A stretch of 64,000 nucleotides of DNA from Dendrocalamus latiflorus (lineage: Eukaryota > Streptophyta > Magnoliopsida > Poales > Poaceae), in assembly GCA_017311315.1 (NCBI GenBank), contig CM029666.1, forward strand, positions 38,956,249 through 39,020,248, given 5' to 3'. Made by a program: the position numbers and the translations under genes. How positions within the stretch are numbered: position 1 is the stretch's first letter; every line of letters begins with the position of its first letter. This document shows positions 54,448 to 64,000 of the stretch, piece by piece. Below the pieces are notes generated by a model. That model made no database searches and was not told where the DNA came from. It worked only from the letters and a program-made list of their open reading frames with translations.

Positions 54448-57314
54448 TAGTACTACAGACGATTTCTCAGAATTCGTTGGTATTACAATTATCACAAATA
54501 GTTTTACAAGCGTTACCGTCTATGCTACTAGCAATGGCTAGAACCATCTATGATATATAATTATCACAGATGGTTTTTGTTAAGAACCATCTATGATGTA
54601 TCACAGACGTTTCCGAATTAAAAATTATCTATGATATCTGCAATTATCATAGGCAGTTCTTAATAAGAATCATCTGTGATATAATACAAATGGTTCGTAA
54701 TAAAAACCATTTATGATATCATACATATCACAGATGATTATTTTAAAAAACTATCTATGATATTAATATTCTATACGTACACAAGGCGAAAACCTAACTC
54801 ATTATACTCCTGCACACTTAGGTTTCTCAACACACTCGCGCGCCTTCTCAACTCCCCCTTGCTCCACCTCTGGCGCGGTCACCTCCTCCTCGGCTCCTCG
54901 TCGCTGTCATCTCCTCCTCAGCTCCCCATCACTTGGCTCCTCTCCCAGCTCCCCATCACCGTCGCCTCCTCCTCAACTCCCCATTGTGTGGCTCCTCCTC
55001 CCAGCTCCCGATCGCCATCTTGTCCTCAACTCCCCAATCGCGTGGCTCATCCTCTCGGCTCCCTGATGCCATCTCTCAAGGTGTGTATCATGTATGAATG
55101 TGAGTGCCATGACATGTATGAATGGTTGATATGTGCATGAGTGTGATGCTACATTTTTATAGGTGATCCAATTTAATAAACTGCTTTGTGGTAATTCATT
55201 TGGGATTCCTTTGCTAATAAAAAGCAAGTATAAATGAAATATTTGAAATGCATGGAGAATATAACTTGAAAAATAAAATTATAAATAAATATTACTACTG
55301 TTCATAAAGTGGAATCATAGGATTAGCCCCAACATTAGTATGAATAGAGTTTTCTTTATGTCAAGCATGTCCACTTAAATATAATCATAGATGATTATCA
55401 TTCTATGATCAAGGTTATATAAACATGATTGATTAATCAATTCTAAGTATAGAAGCATACTAGTGTGATTCAGTTTGCTATTCTCAGACTGTAGTATTAG
55501 TGTCGCATTTCGATTCACGCAAATGTATATGCATACATGCATGTATGCATTATAGTTTCTAAGAAAAATGATGTTCGTTGAAAATAGAATGCAACAGACA
55601 CCAGAGATGGCCTGGGAGCTGAATGACCATCATGGAGATCCTTCGAGATCGGAGAACAGTTTCTCTTTTGATACTAAGGTAGTAAACTATACAACATAAA
55701 GTCACAACTCATAACTTACTTGTTCTTGATTTAGATGAATGATGTCTACATATTTCATGATAACACTAACACAGTCTTGCACATCCCATAATTTAAATAA
55801 GCTAGAGATAAATTCAGATTCCATATCACACTTGACAGCTAAAACTATGTCAATCGGAATAGTAATTATTTTAAAACACCCTTCCAATGAGATCTTGTAG
55901 CTATAATACATGCCAAGATGAGAAAAAGAGAACCAATTGTCCACGAATTCTTCTAAAAAGTAGTCAGGCTACTCATGTTGGTATTTCTCAATAACTACAA
56001 AAGGATCATTAAAGCATTATACACTTGGGCTTCAAAGAGCATGACGCAAATCACACACTCCAATGTGTCAGATTCTATAAATATGGTCATGGTTGATGTC
56101 TCTTCCTCATCATGCTACGTGTTAGGCTTGGTTGCTGCCTTACGCGTAAAAAACCTTTGAGTTGTCACACTCTTCATTTATGTGGAATGAAAAACAAATG
56201 AAGGGCACGACAGCCCAAAGATTCTTTTACACCTAAGACAAAAACCAAGCCCAACACATAGCATGACGAGGAGGAAGAGACAGCAGGATAACCTACTTCA
56301 TAGAACCTGATGCACTGGAGTGTATGATTTACTTCATACCCTTTAAAGCCTAAGTGTACAACGCTTTAATGTTTCTCTTGTAGTTATTGAGAAATACTAA
56401 CATGAGCAGCCTGACTATTTTTTTAGAAGAATTTGTGGACAATTGGTTCTCATTTTCTCATCTTGGCATATATTATTGCTGCAAGATCTCATTGGAAGGG
56501 TATTTTAAATAACCACTACTCCAACTGTCATAATTTTAACTTTGAAGTGTGATATGGGATCTGACTTTGTTTCTATCTTGTTTAAATTGTGGGGTGTGAA
56601 AGACTATATTAGTGTTACCAAAAATATGTAGGCATCATTTATCTCAATCAAGAATAAGTAGTGAGTTATGACTTTATGTTGTCCAGTTTATGACTTTACT
56701 CCTACTAGCGACAGGGCATGACAATCAACTTAAGTACATTCGATCTTAATGAACTCTCTGATGTTTGAGGATGGTTCTCCACTTTCTTGATGATGGAGGT
56801 TATTGACCCGAAGGGAGAGTTCAACTCCAGCAACAACAATCAATAGATGTTCAAACATTTGTTCAATTGTAAGTCATTCAATTGTAATTCATTCAATTGT
56901 AACTCATTTAGCTATAATTCATTTGTGAAATATGTCCAATGACTGCCATGTCCTATAATATCTACAATTATTTGTTATCTACTTGTTTGTTTTCAGATAG
57001 CATGGCTAGCATTTCTTGAGGCTAGCCAAAAAGTAGAGTTTTTTTTCTATACAAAGAGCCATCACGGACTATATTTGCATTAACCGTCTGTGATAAGTCA
57101 TAACACAGATGGTTATTTTATGAAACCGTTCGTGATATCTGATATATCACATATGGTTGTTTTAAAAAATCGTCTGTGTTATGACTTTTCTTAGATGGTT
57201 TGGGAGCCGTCTGTGCTAACCACATATTATCATAGACACATTAAATCAAACAGTTCAGAAACCATCTCTGATGAGGGTTACGAACCGTCTGCAATGACCC
57301 CATCTATGGTAGTG
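54448..57314. mobile_element. CACTA-type element 2 in the FCA-like intron, TSD AGA
   Basis: The right end reads ctatggtagtg (complement of CACTACCATAG) and the left end tagtactacagacg. AGA flanks both sides (54445-54447 and 57315-57317), the 3-bp duplication typical of CACTA elements. Both ends carry subterminal repeats of the aaccgtctgtgat type, the same motif as in the element at 40711. Removing it leaves an intron of about 80 bp between FCA-like exons A and B. The interior holds a ctcctcctc/cagctcccc-rich stretch (54840-55060), a frame encoding MQQTPEMAWELNDHHGDPSR near 55585, and a long foldback (55683-56690). No transposase was recognised. Confidence 0.75.
55683..56690. repeat. Long foldback inverted repeat, about 496-bp arms, 16-nt loop
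   Basis: The left arm (55683-56179) and right arm (56196-56690) are imperfect reverse complements from end to end. For example tcaggctactcatgttggta in the left arm pairs with the complement of taacatgagcagcctga in the right arm. The loop is about 56180-56195. The reverse strand of the left arm and plus strand of the right arm both encode the block DNWFSFSHLGMYY or a close variant, so a coding-like sequence was duplicated head to head. An RNA through it would form a long hairpin. Confidence 0.85.
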
Positions 57315-57410
57315 AGATTACTTACCCAGGTAAAGTGTCCTGGTTATGCAGAACTCTGATGGCTCTCTCAGCCTCTTCATAAGTATCATATTTAACAAAA
57401 CAGCAGCATG

Positions 57411-58904
57411 CAAATGCAAATATATGGATTTGATTATAAATCGTTGCAGTTTTCTATATATTTCAATTTGATCTAATGTATATGTAATAAAAACATAGTG
57501 GAGTTAGCCAACAGCAGGAGCCAATGGTATCATCTTTTGAGAAAGGGACACGAATGAAACTTCACCACAGGCTCAAATTGTCTTGGAAACGCAATTCAGT
57601 TCACTGACACACAATGAGCAAGTTAAAAACAGTAACAGCCACATCTAGACTTAAAGATGTCAATGCACTGAACATCTAACAGGTTGCATGATCGTACCCC
57701 TCTTGGTATATCATACCAAGTTGATCCATTGAATAATAATAAGAATCTGTCACAACAAATGGCCTAGAATATATTACTACATGCTAAACACTATAGTACA
57801 AACCACCAATGCTATGCTGCATGACATTAATAGTCGTGAGCAACGAACACTTATGTACTCATAACTGCCGGGTGACACACACTAAAGATGGCAACCATGC
57901 ATGATAATCAAAATATATCCACAATATCATAGCTGAGACCACATCTCCTCCTTTTGCAGCCTTACAACTCCAATAGCTAGAGTGTTGACAAAACCCACAC
58001 ACACACACACACATATCACGGAAGTAAATGGGTCTAGAATCAGGGTTCAACTTTAATTTTTCCTTATAATTAAAACATATGCTTCACCAATCATTTCACA
58101 AAAAATATTAAAAAAGCACCAAAGTTCAAGTGCAAGAACTTCCACATGGCATTCTTACAAGTTGCTTGGAAAATGATCTGATTCAGAATGTTCTAAACTC
58201 ACAACCCCTTCATAATTAATAGCAGTTACATGCAGCGTGAATCTATGAGTCAAATAGTTTGTGAGTGGTACGTTCTTTTTCCTCTCTCTCCCTTCAAAAA
58301 ATGATGCGCACACCTCATCTCTCTTCGCCGACATGTGGAGGTGGCGACGCAGAGGATGACGATGGATGGTGACATGGGGAGGGCGAGGAGGCGGTGCGTG
58401 GCACAATCACCGGAATCCAGGTATCCCCGATGATGTCCTCACCGGATCCGGCTATCCTCATCGACCGGAGGCAAGGAAGGCCCGGATCTGACACCTGAGG
58501 AGGCAGCGGCCGCATGGGGGAGGGCAAGGCGGTGTTGCGTGGCATGAAGAGAGGCGATGTGGGAGGCGGCGGCAAGCAGCGGGTGGGAGGTAACTGGAGG
58601 AGGTGGCGAAGGTCTTGGAGATAACCAGAGGAGGTGGCAACGGCGCACGACATTCAAAGCGATGGGACGGGACTAGGAAGCACCGTGGTAAGCGGGATGG
58701 AGAGCGGCACAGGGGTTTGGGGGAGTCGGAGAGAACAGAGGGCGAAGTGCGCGACAAGGATGTGGGGAAAGAGGAGTCGAGTGGATAGGACCACAGCCAA
58801 ATCATTTTCAGGAGGTAGAGGGAGTGGAAAGAACGTACCATTTATCAACTTCTTTTTTTAAGTAGTAGAGATAAAACACACACTACATGTATGCAGTATG
58901 CTAC
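57411..58904. other. Spacer with CA repeat and GC-rich stretch
   Basis: A (CA)n run lies at about 57989-58012. At about 58300-58790 GC-rich sequence gives overlapping open frames on both strands without a recognised domain. The RRM1 start of FCA was looked for on the reverse strand and not found. Confidence 0.45.
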
Positions 58905-59115
58905 ACATGCTAAAAAATTTATCAGAGACTCTTCGACCTCCGGAGCAGAGGTACACGCTGTGCAAGCATGATCCTACACACACCACATGTGTGCATGTAT
59001 CCTGCACAAGCTAAAAAATTTATCAGACTCCATGACCTCCGAGGCACAAGTACACCTTGTGCAAACATGTCACCTACACACGCTAAAAAGTTTATCGGAG
59101 ACTCCACGACCTCCT
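58905..59115 (+). repeat. Three-copy tandem repeat (ctaaaaaatttatcagagactc units)
   Basis: Units begin at about 58910, 59010 and 59082 with ctaaaaa-tttatc-gactc, followed by gacctcc, and vary in length (about 100 and 72 bp). The first unit has an extra segment with acacaccacatgtgtgcatg. Confidence 0.75.
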
Positions 59116-59235
59116 CCGGAGCATGGGTAAATGAATGTATGTACGCGTGTGTACCCTCTTAAATTATCGAAGAGCGCGCGTCGAGCTGGAGTCGAAGGCG
59201 GGCGGGCTGGGGCGCATGACGCCATCTCTGCCTAC

Positions 59236-59460
59236 GAGCAAGTATAATAAGAGGCTGTTAGTAGGCTGTATGCTGAGATGGAGGAGAGAGAAGAGAGGTG
59301 GGCTGTAAGTTTACAGTCAGCTGAAGCACAAGAACCAATAAACTTTGTGAGAGAAAGGGGTGGGTCATACAGGCTTCAGCTGGCTGTAAACTACTATATG
59401 AATGGGTTGATAAGTGAGCTGTAAATGTCCATACAACCAGCTGTATTATTAGCCTTGCTC
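59236..59460. mobile_element. MITE with GAGCAAG terminal repeats, TSD TAC
   Basis: The 225-bp element starts gagcaagtataataag and ends ttattagccttgctc, with TAC on each side (59233-59235 and 59461-59463). The element at 62293-62597 belongs to the same family. It has internal inverted sequences (tacagtcagctgaagc and gcttcagctggctgta). Confidence 0.7.
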
Positions 59461-59463
59461 TAC

Positions 59464-60126
59464 TGATCAACGCTCAGTTGACTTTTCCCTTTTTCTTTTG
59501 ATGGTAAGGCCACACACTCACAACCCACCTTTGATTTTTAAAAACTCTGCTCGCTAACGATGGAAGAGCCCGAACTTCGATATATGACTTTAGAAACGAG
59601 CATCATTTTGATATATGGATAAAAACACCATTCGGATCTATCAACGAATATACACAAAGCAGACCATGTATACGTGCAGAACGACACAGCAAGATTATGG
59701 GAAAAAAACACTCGTTTTCTTGTTGTCTTTGAGGCTAGCGGTCGCAATCATTTGAATAGAAAGGCATTGCCTCAATGCCATCAGTGGGTTCTTTCGGCCT
59801 AGTTGTAGTGGTATCGTTGGCTTTACTGTGGAACGGAGTGCTATTGCGAACGTTGTTGGTACCGAATCTACATTCGGAACTTGGAAGGATGTCGTGTACA
59901 AGGTGTGCCCTTTTTTTCTAGACATCCGAGGTCTACCACTTGATTGCTCTCGCGGACCGAGTAAGGATTCATTTGAGTTGGATGGGGCGAGAATTAAGTT
60001 TATCTCTGTTTCTTTCTCTTTTTTCCTTTGTACTTTATTTTCATGGATTTTTTAAAATAATTTATTTTTATTTTGAATTACAGTAATATATCTGTGTTTT
60101 TTATTTTACACTAATAATATTATGTC
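59464..60126. other. Spacer, no gene seen
   Basis: No recognised coding sequence. A 75-codon frame at 59828 has no known domain. Confidence 0.4.
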
Positions 60127-60258
60127 GCTCCACCGTTGAGCGATTTGAGCTAATCGCTGAATGGTTGGGTGACAAGTATCCAAGTAGCTCAACTGTTGAG
60201 CGACTTCGGCTAGTCGTCTAACGGTTGAACGACAAGTGTCCAAGTAGCTCAACCGTTT
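60127..60258 (+). repeat. 60-bp tandem repeat, 2.2 copies
   Basis: Copies start with gctc-ac-gttgagcga at 60127 and 60187, with a partial third at 60247. Each ends with acaagt-tccaagta. Within the units, gttgagcga and tcg-ctaacggttgaacga are partly self-complementary. Confidence 0.85.
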
Positions 60259-60667
60259 GGATGGTATATATTTTGTATACAAAAAAATTATTGAATGATT
60301 GCTCTCTCTTACATCTTTATTTATTGTTTATCTACTTTTGCTATTATTAATTATTGTGTTTGTTCTCGTTGTAGTTGTGTAGATTGGATGTATGGATAGC
60401 TATACCACAATAGTTTCTTGACACCCGCTTCTTTGCGGTGCGGCCGCTACGTTTGGCAAGCCACCCCAAGGCTGGAGCAACAAGCACATGAGAGGTGCGG
60501 CAGCCCTGACCAATCGTGTCGAGCAAAGCCTCTCAAGGGTGCTCCAAGCCCCAAGCGTCAATCCCACATGACCTGGGGCTCGGCCGCCTCGTTCGGGGGT
60601 CGATCCCATGCGATTCCCCTCCCCTTAAAACCAAAACCCTCTCATAAAACCCTGCCTCCTTCCTTCC
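60259..60667. other. Spacer, no gene seen
   Basis: Includes a moderately GC-rich stretch at 60420-60640 with short frames on both strands and no recognised product. Confidence 0.4.
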
Positions 60668-60675
60668 CTCCTTCC

Positions 60676-62669
60676 TAGAGGTGGGAGTTGGGCTAGGCCA
60701 TTTCGTGCTAGCCTAAGGCCCAGCATGGCCCAAGCTCGGCACGGGCATGTCACGTCGCGAGTTGGGCCAGCACGACCCGAACAGCGGACCGGGCTAGGCC
60801 TAGAAAGCCAACCCATCAGGCGGCATGACATGGCCCGGCGTTGCGTGCCGTGCTCGGGCTAGCCTGGCACGGAGGGCATGGTCGGCACAGTAGCGGACTT
60901 GGCGACCGCGCGTAGCATGGCGACGAGTCGGCGACCTCCTCGCAAACCTCCATTTGTTTTTCTTCCCTCTAGACTACTCTCCTCTCTACTCCATTTCTTT
61001 CTTCCACTGCCGACGACCACTCTCCTCCCGGCCGACTGCATCGAGTCCAGTCACCGGCCATCGCGCCATGAGCCTCCATCCATGCCGCTCGGCATGGGCT
61101 CGCCGGTCGGCTCTTGCCATGTCCGTCGCCTTCACTACGCTGTATGGCTCGGCCTTTAGTTACTGCTCCCGTCGGTCAGCCTCGCCATGCTTCGGCCATG
61201 CCTTGTGCCTCCTCCTGCTACTGCGGTGCTACCAACAGCTAGCCTGCCACTCGGCTGCCCCCTCTGCCACTTACTCAAACCTTTATGCATGCGTGAACTA
61301 GTTGTAGGAATGGAATGCTCACGTGATGAGGAACGCAATGGTATGACATGCATAAAGCGATTTACAATTTTTGGTGGTGATTGGAATGAGAGGTGTGAGT
61401 TTTTTTTTATGTGAGGAGTGTGTTCTTGGCTTCATGGCTTGGGAGTTGGGAAGATAAGGCAATTGGGACTTGGGGAAGGTGTTCGGGTGGGGAGAAAGGA
61501 AAATTAAATGTTCTGGGCAGGTGGAGGTAGGTGTTCGGTTTGGAGAGGAAAAGGACAGCATGGCAAGTAGCAATGATGGTTAGAAAAAAGATTTTTATAT
61601 GATGGTTTGAGAGGATAGAAAAAAGAGTGACTTGTAGGTGTTTTTATCTGATATTGATTGAACTGGTAGAGCAGGATAGTGAACGAATATATGATGACAT
61701 AATGTAATTTAATTTTAGCTAATTTTTAATTCAGAATAATGCGACCTCATATCACTTGAATCCTTGAACATGATAAACCTCAGTAGGCGCCGGATCCCTC
61801 AAGATCATTTGGTGGAGGCAATCACATGCGCCAAAGGCTGGGAATCAACTAAAGAATGGCAACAATATCAATTGGAGGATCTTGAAATCGTACAGGGGTA
61901 CGCTGACCCCAAACGCATGAACAACATGGACATTAATGAGTAGATATTATGTACGTTTGTCGTTATAGTTAGTATATACGTATATTATTACTGTACTCTT
62001 TCCTTACTCGAGGAACCCCACTCTAGAGCGTAAAGTTTTTAACAAGATAGTAACATTGTATCTTTAAAATTCAAGGAAATTTCACTTTTCTTGAAATATT
62101 TACATCATTGTGTGCCTATATTTTTACGCAACTAATTCAATTTTAAGTAGTTTTTAACAAGACAGGTACGAGAGAAATAAAGATGGTGGCCGCCCTCACC
62201 ATCATCATGTATAGTTACTTTGGACTAGACTTGAGCTAGCACGACACGAATATCTACACAGTGAGTTTTGGGCCTGACACGACATGGTGTGAGAGCAAGT
62301 ACAATAATGGTCTTATAGCCAAGCTAGTCATCATTTTTGCTGATGTGGAGGAGAGAAGAGAGGAGAGAGATGAGAGCTTGGCTCTCATGCAAGCAACAAG
62401 CTGGGCACGGGAGCCTATGCAGTGGTGGGCCAAGATAATAAATGTATGTGAGGAGGAATAGGAAAGAGAATGTGAGACATGGTACCATATAATAATAAAA
62501 AAATCTTTTGTAGACAAATAGAAGACAAATTATTGTATAACTTGACTCTTATAACTTGACTTATAGCTAACCACTTGCTCTATTATTGGACTTGCTCTAT
62601 CGGACCAAACTCACATGGTATGATGTGACCCGAAGCACGGTGTGGCGGTGGCGGGCATGCCCACCTCTA
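60676..62669. mobile_element. hAT-like element, 2.0 kb, non-autonomous
   Basis: The ends are tagaggtgggagttgggc (left) and gcccacctcta (right), inverted copies of a TAGAGGTGGGC-type terminus seen in plant hAT elements. Flanks are ctccttcc (60668-60675) and ctccctcc (62670-62677), an 8-bp duplication with one mismatch. The terminal parts share gctagcacgac and gggcc-type inverted sequence. No transposase is recognised; the inside has GC-rich short frames. A GAGCAAG MITE is nested at 62293-62597. The right end is about 40 bp before the former start codon of the RAE1-like gene. Confidence 0.7.
62293..62597. mobile_element. GAGCAAG-type MITE nested in hAT-like element
   Basis: Starts gagcaagtacaataatgg and ends ctattattggacttgctc. 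It is about 305 bp, related to the 225-bp element at 59236. It interrupts the right terminal region of the hAT-like element. A target duplication is not clear. Confidence 0.65.
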
Positions 62670-62710
62670 CTCCCTCCCTCCCCAAATTCGCCCGACACCA
62701 TTCCAACCCA

Positions 62711-63944
62711 ATAGCGAGCTTCAACGCCGGCGGCGCCAAGTCGCCAACCACAACCCCAACAAGTCCCTTGAGGTGCGTGAGCGTGGCCACTGCTAACTAC
62801 CCTTCGCCTAAACGGCTACAACCTTCTCGATGGGTCGATTCGATTAGGGGATTGCTTTCGGTTTTCGCTGCAGGCGAATCCGGCGCCCGGGAACTCCGTG
62901 TCCAGCCTCAGCTTCAGCCCCAAGGCGAACCACCTCGTCGCCACCTCCTAGGACAACCAGGTGAGCTTGCCGCCGCCGCCCCAGGCTTATATGTGCAGAA
63001 GATATTTCGTTTTTGTTTGGGTGAATGTGCGGTTTTTGTTTGGGTGAATCTGTGGGCAAAATACTAAGATGCGGGTGGCCTGTTCGCTCGTGCATGCAGG
63101 TTCGGTGCTGGGAGGTCCAGCCTGGTGGCCAATGCCAAGCGAAGGCGTCGATTTCGCACGATCAGCTGGTAATCTGGTTCTTCGTATCATTTGCTCCTTT
63201 AGTACGACACGGTTAAGGCCTTTGTAAACTGGTAGATCGCTCTGGCATTACCTGCAACAGAATTATGTGATAATGTGACCTGTAATTTGGGTTGTTTGGT
63301 GCAGGTGCTGTGCTCGGGCCTCGGTGTGGAAGGACGACGGGACGACTGTTTTCTCGGGAGGTTGTGATAAGCATGTTAAGATGTGGCCGTTGCTGTCTGG
63401 TGGGCAGCCCACGGCCTTCTCAGGCCATGAGGCGCCGGTCAAAGAACTCGCCTAGATACCACAGATGAATCTTCTTGTCAGTGGGAGCTGGGTAAGACTT
63501 TGAGGTGAGAAAATTTGCACAAACCGCACATTAAAATTCCTTTAGCATTAGCTGGTACATTAATGTCTGGTGCTGTCCAATGTTGTATTGCTCGTTATAA
63601 CAGGGGAGCAATGGTGCAGTGTCCACTTAAATAATCTGTAGAGAACCCTGCCACATTATCTTCCAGCACTACAAACTTTGTTCCCCTAAATCCCTGATTC
63701 TCACATACAGTCATACATACAAATACAAATAACCTATAAAATCAATTTTTCATTGCCACGATGGCTAACCAAAAAAATTCCAAACTTTTTCTATCCGTTA
63801 AGGTACATGGACATTCGACAACCCCAGTCAGCGCATGTTCAGCAACTTCCTGAGCGCTGCTATGCTCTCTCACTTAGTTATCCTCTCATGGTGGTTGGCA
63901 CAGCTGATCGCAACGTAATAATCTTCAATCTGCAGAATCCACAG
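62711..63944 (+). pseudogene. RAE1-like: RAE1/GLE2-like mRNA export WD40 gene, disabled, partial
   Basis: Five exons on the plus strand follow the plant RAE1 protein, a WD40-repeat nuclear pore and mRNA export factor. Exon 1 (62711-62772) carries HNPNKSLE; exon 2 (62874-62960) NSVSSLSFSPKANHLVATS; exon 3 (63100-63168) VRCWEVQPGGQ; exon 4 (63305-63504) SGGCDKHVKMWPLLSGGQPT; exon 5 (63803-63944) YALSLSYPLMVVGTADRNV. All introns have GT-AG ends. Lesions: ATA where the start codon is expected, a 1-nt loss in exon 1, TAG for Trp in exons 2 and 4, a 7-nt gain and 1-nt loss in exon 4, and Met for Trp in exon 5. The later WD repeats lie beyond the window. Retained introns show a DNA-level copy. Confidence 0.87.
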
Positions 63945-64000
63945 GTAACTTATAATATCTTTTCATCTTTTGTGATGTTGTAGATGGTTTGGGTTGTATT

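Larger units (their letters stand above)
53694..57408 (-). pseudogene. FCA-like: FCA-like RNA-binding protein gene, three exons, interrupted
   Basis: Three reverse-strand exons occur in the right order. Exon A (about 57408-57326) encodes CCFVKYDTYEEAERAIRVLH, the end of RRM1. Exon B (54375-54321) encodes MGPIQVRYADGGERECHG. Exon C (53761-53694) encodes IEDKLFVASLNKQATAKEI, the start of RRM2. These match the flowering-time protein FCA, a nuclear RNA-processing factor of the autonomous pathway. Donors and acceptors are visible for B and C, and B joins C in frame. Exon A lacks a clear acceptor, and A to B does not stay in frame. The A-B intron holds a CACTA element (54448-57314). The N-terminal Gly-rich part, rest of RRM2 and WW domain were not found. 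It looks like a decayed partial copy with introns kept. Confidence 0.75.

Noticed and set aside
54757..55140. 127-codon frame rich in Leu, Pro and Ser
   Set aside because: It lies over degenerate cagctcccc/ctcctcctc repeats inside a CACTA element and has no domain.
58315..58841. Overlapping frames upstream of the FCA-like exons, considered as its N-terminal exon
   Set aside because: The FCA N-terminus is Gly/Arg-rich and is followed by the RRM1 start; neither was seen here.

Overview
This window is nuclear DNA of a flowering plant, almost certainly a grass (Poaceae). Support for this: interrupted genes with GT-AG introns and plant-specific families (RADIALIS-like SANT proteins, an FCA-type RNA-binding protein, a RAE1-type WD40 protein), nested LTR retrotransposons, CACTA and hAT elements, and small Tourist-, Stowaway- and GAGCAAG-type MITEs. 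I cannot name the genus. There is no bacterial-style operon, rRNA, tRNA or CRISPR array that I can support.

Layout. 1-1.2 kb: 3' end of a Ty3/gypsy element (polyprotein C-terminus, a 186-bp direct duplication, LTR-like sequence). 1.2-6.4 kb: reverse-strand Copia element with a long 5' LTR and a large internal deletion. 6.4-8.3 kb: AT-rich spacer with one Tourist-like MITE. 8.3-15.0 kb: reverse-strand, gag-only Copia element with two unequal LTRs. 15.47-25.38 kb: forward-strand Copia element with matching LTRs and a perfect 5-bp target duplication (GATCC), carrying a reverse-strand Copia 3' fragment nested in its leader. 26.69-26.97 kb: intact RADIALIS-like gene 1. 28.4-37.4 kb: pile-up of LTR fragments and a broken Copia gag. 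39.2-39.5 kb: RADIALIS-like gene 2. 40.7-41.9 kb: non-autonomous CACTA element. 42.0-43.1 kb: Copia LTR plus gag. 43.8-45.2 kb: 840-bp-period direct duplication. 46.25-52.84 kb: the youngest Copia element, with near-identical LTRs, target duplication AAAAT, and a possible intron joining an ATG in the LTR to gag. 53.7-57.4 kb: three exons of an FCA-like gene on the reverse strand, one intron split by a CACTA element that holds a foldback of about 500 bp per arm. 60.7-62.7 kb: hAT-like element. 62.7-63.9 kb to beyond the window: RAE1-like gene with several disabling changes.

Interpretation. The only genes that look functional are the two small SANT-domain genes, which have the same orientation and lie 12 kb apart; they look like an old local duplication later separated by retrotransposons. 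The FCA-like and RAE1-like sequences keep introns, so they are segmental gene copies rather than processed pseudogenes, and both look decayed. All retroelement coding regions are broken by stops, frameshifts or deletions, so any mobility would need proteins supplied from elsewhere. The most unusual structure is the long foldback inside the CACTA element in the FCA-like intron, a plausible small-RNA source.
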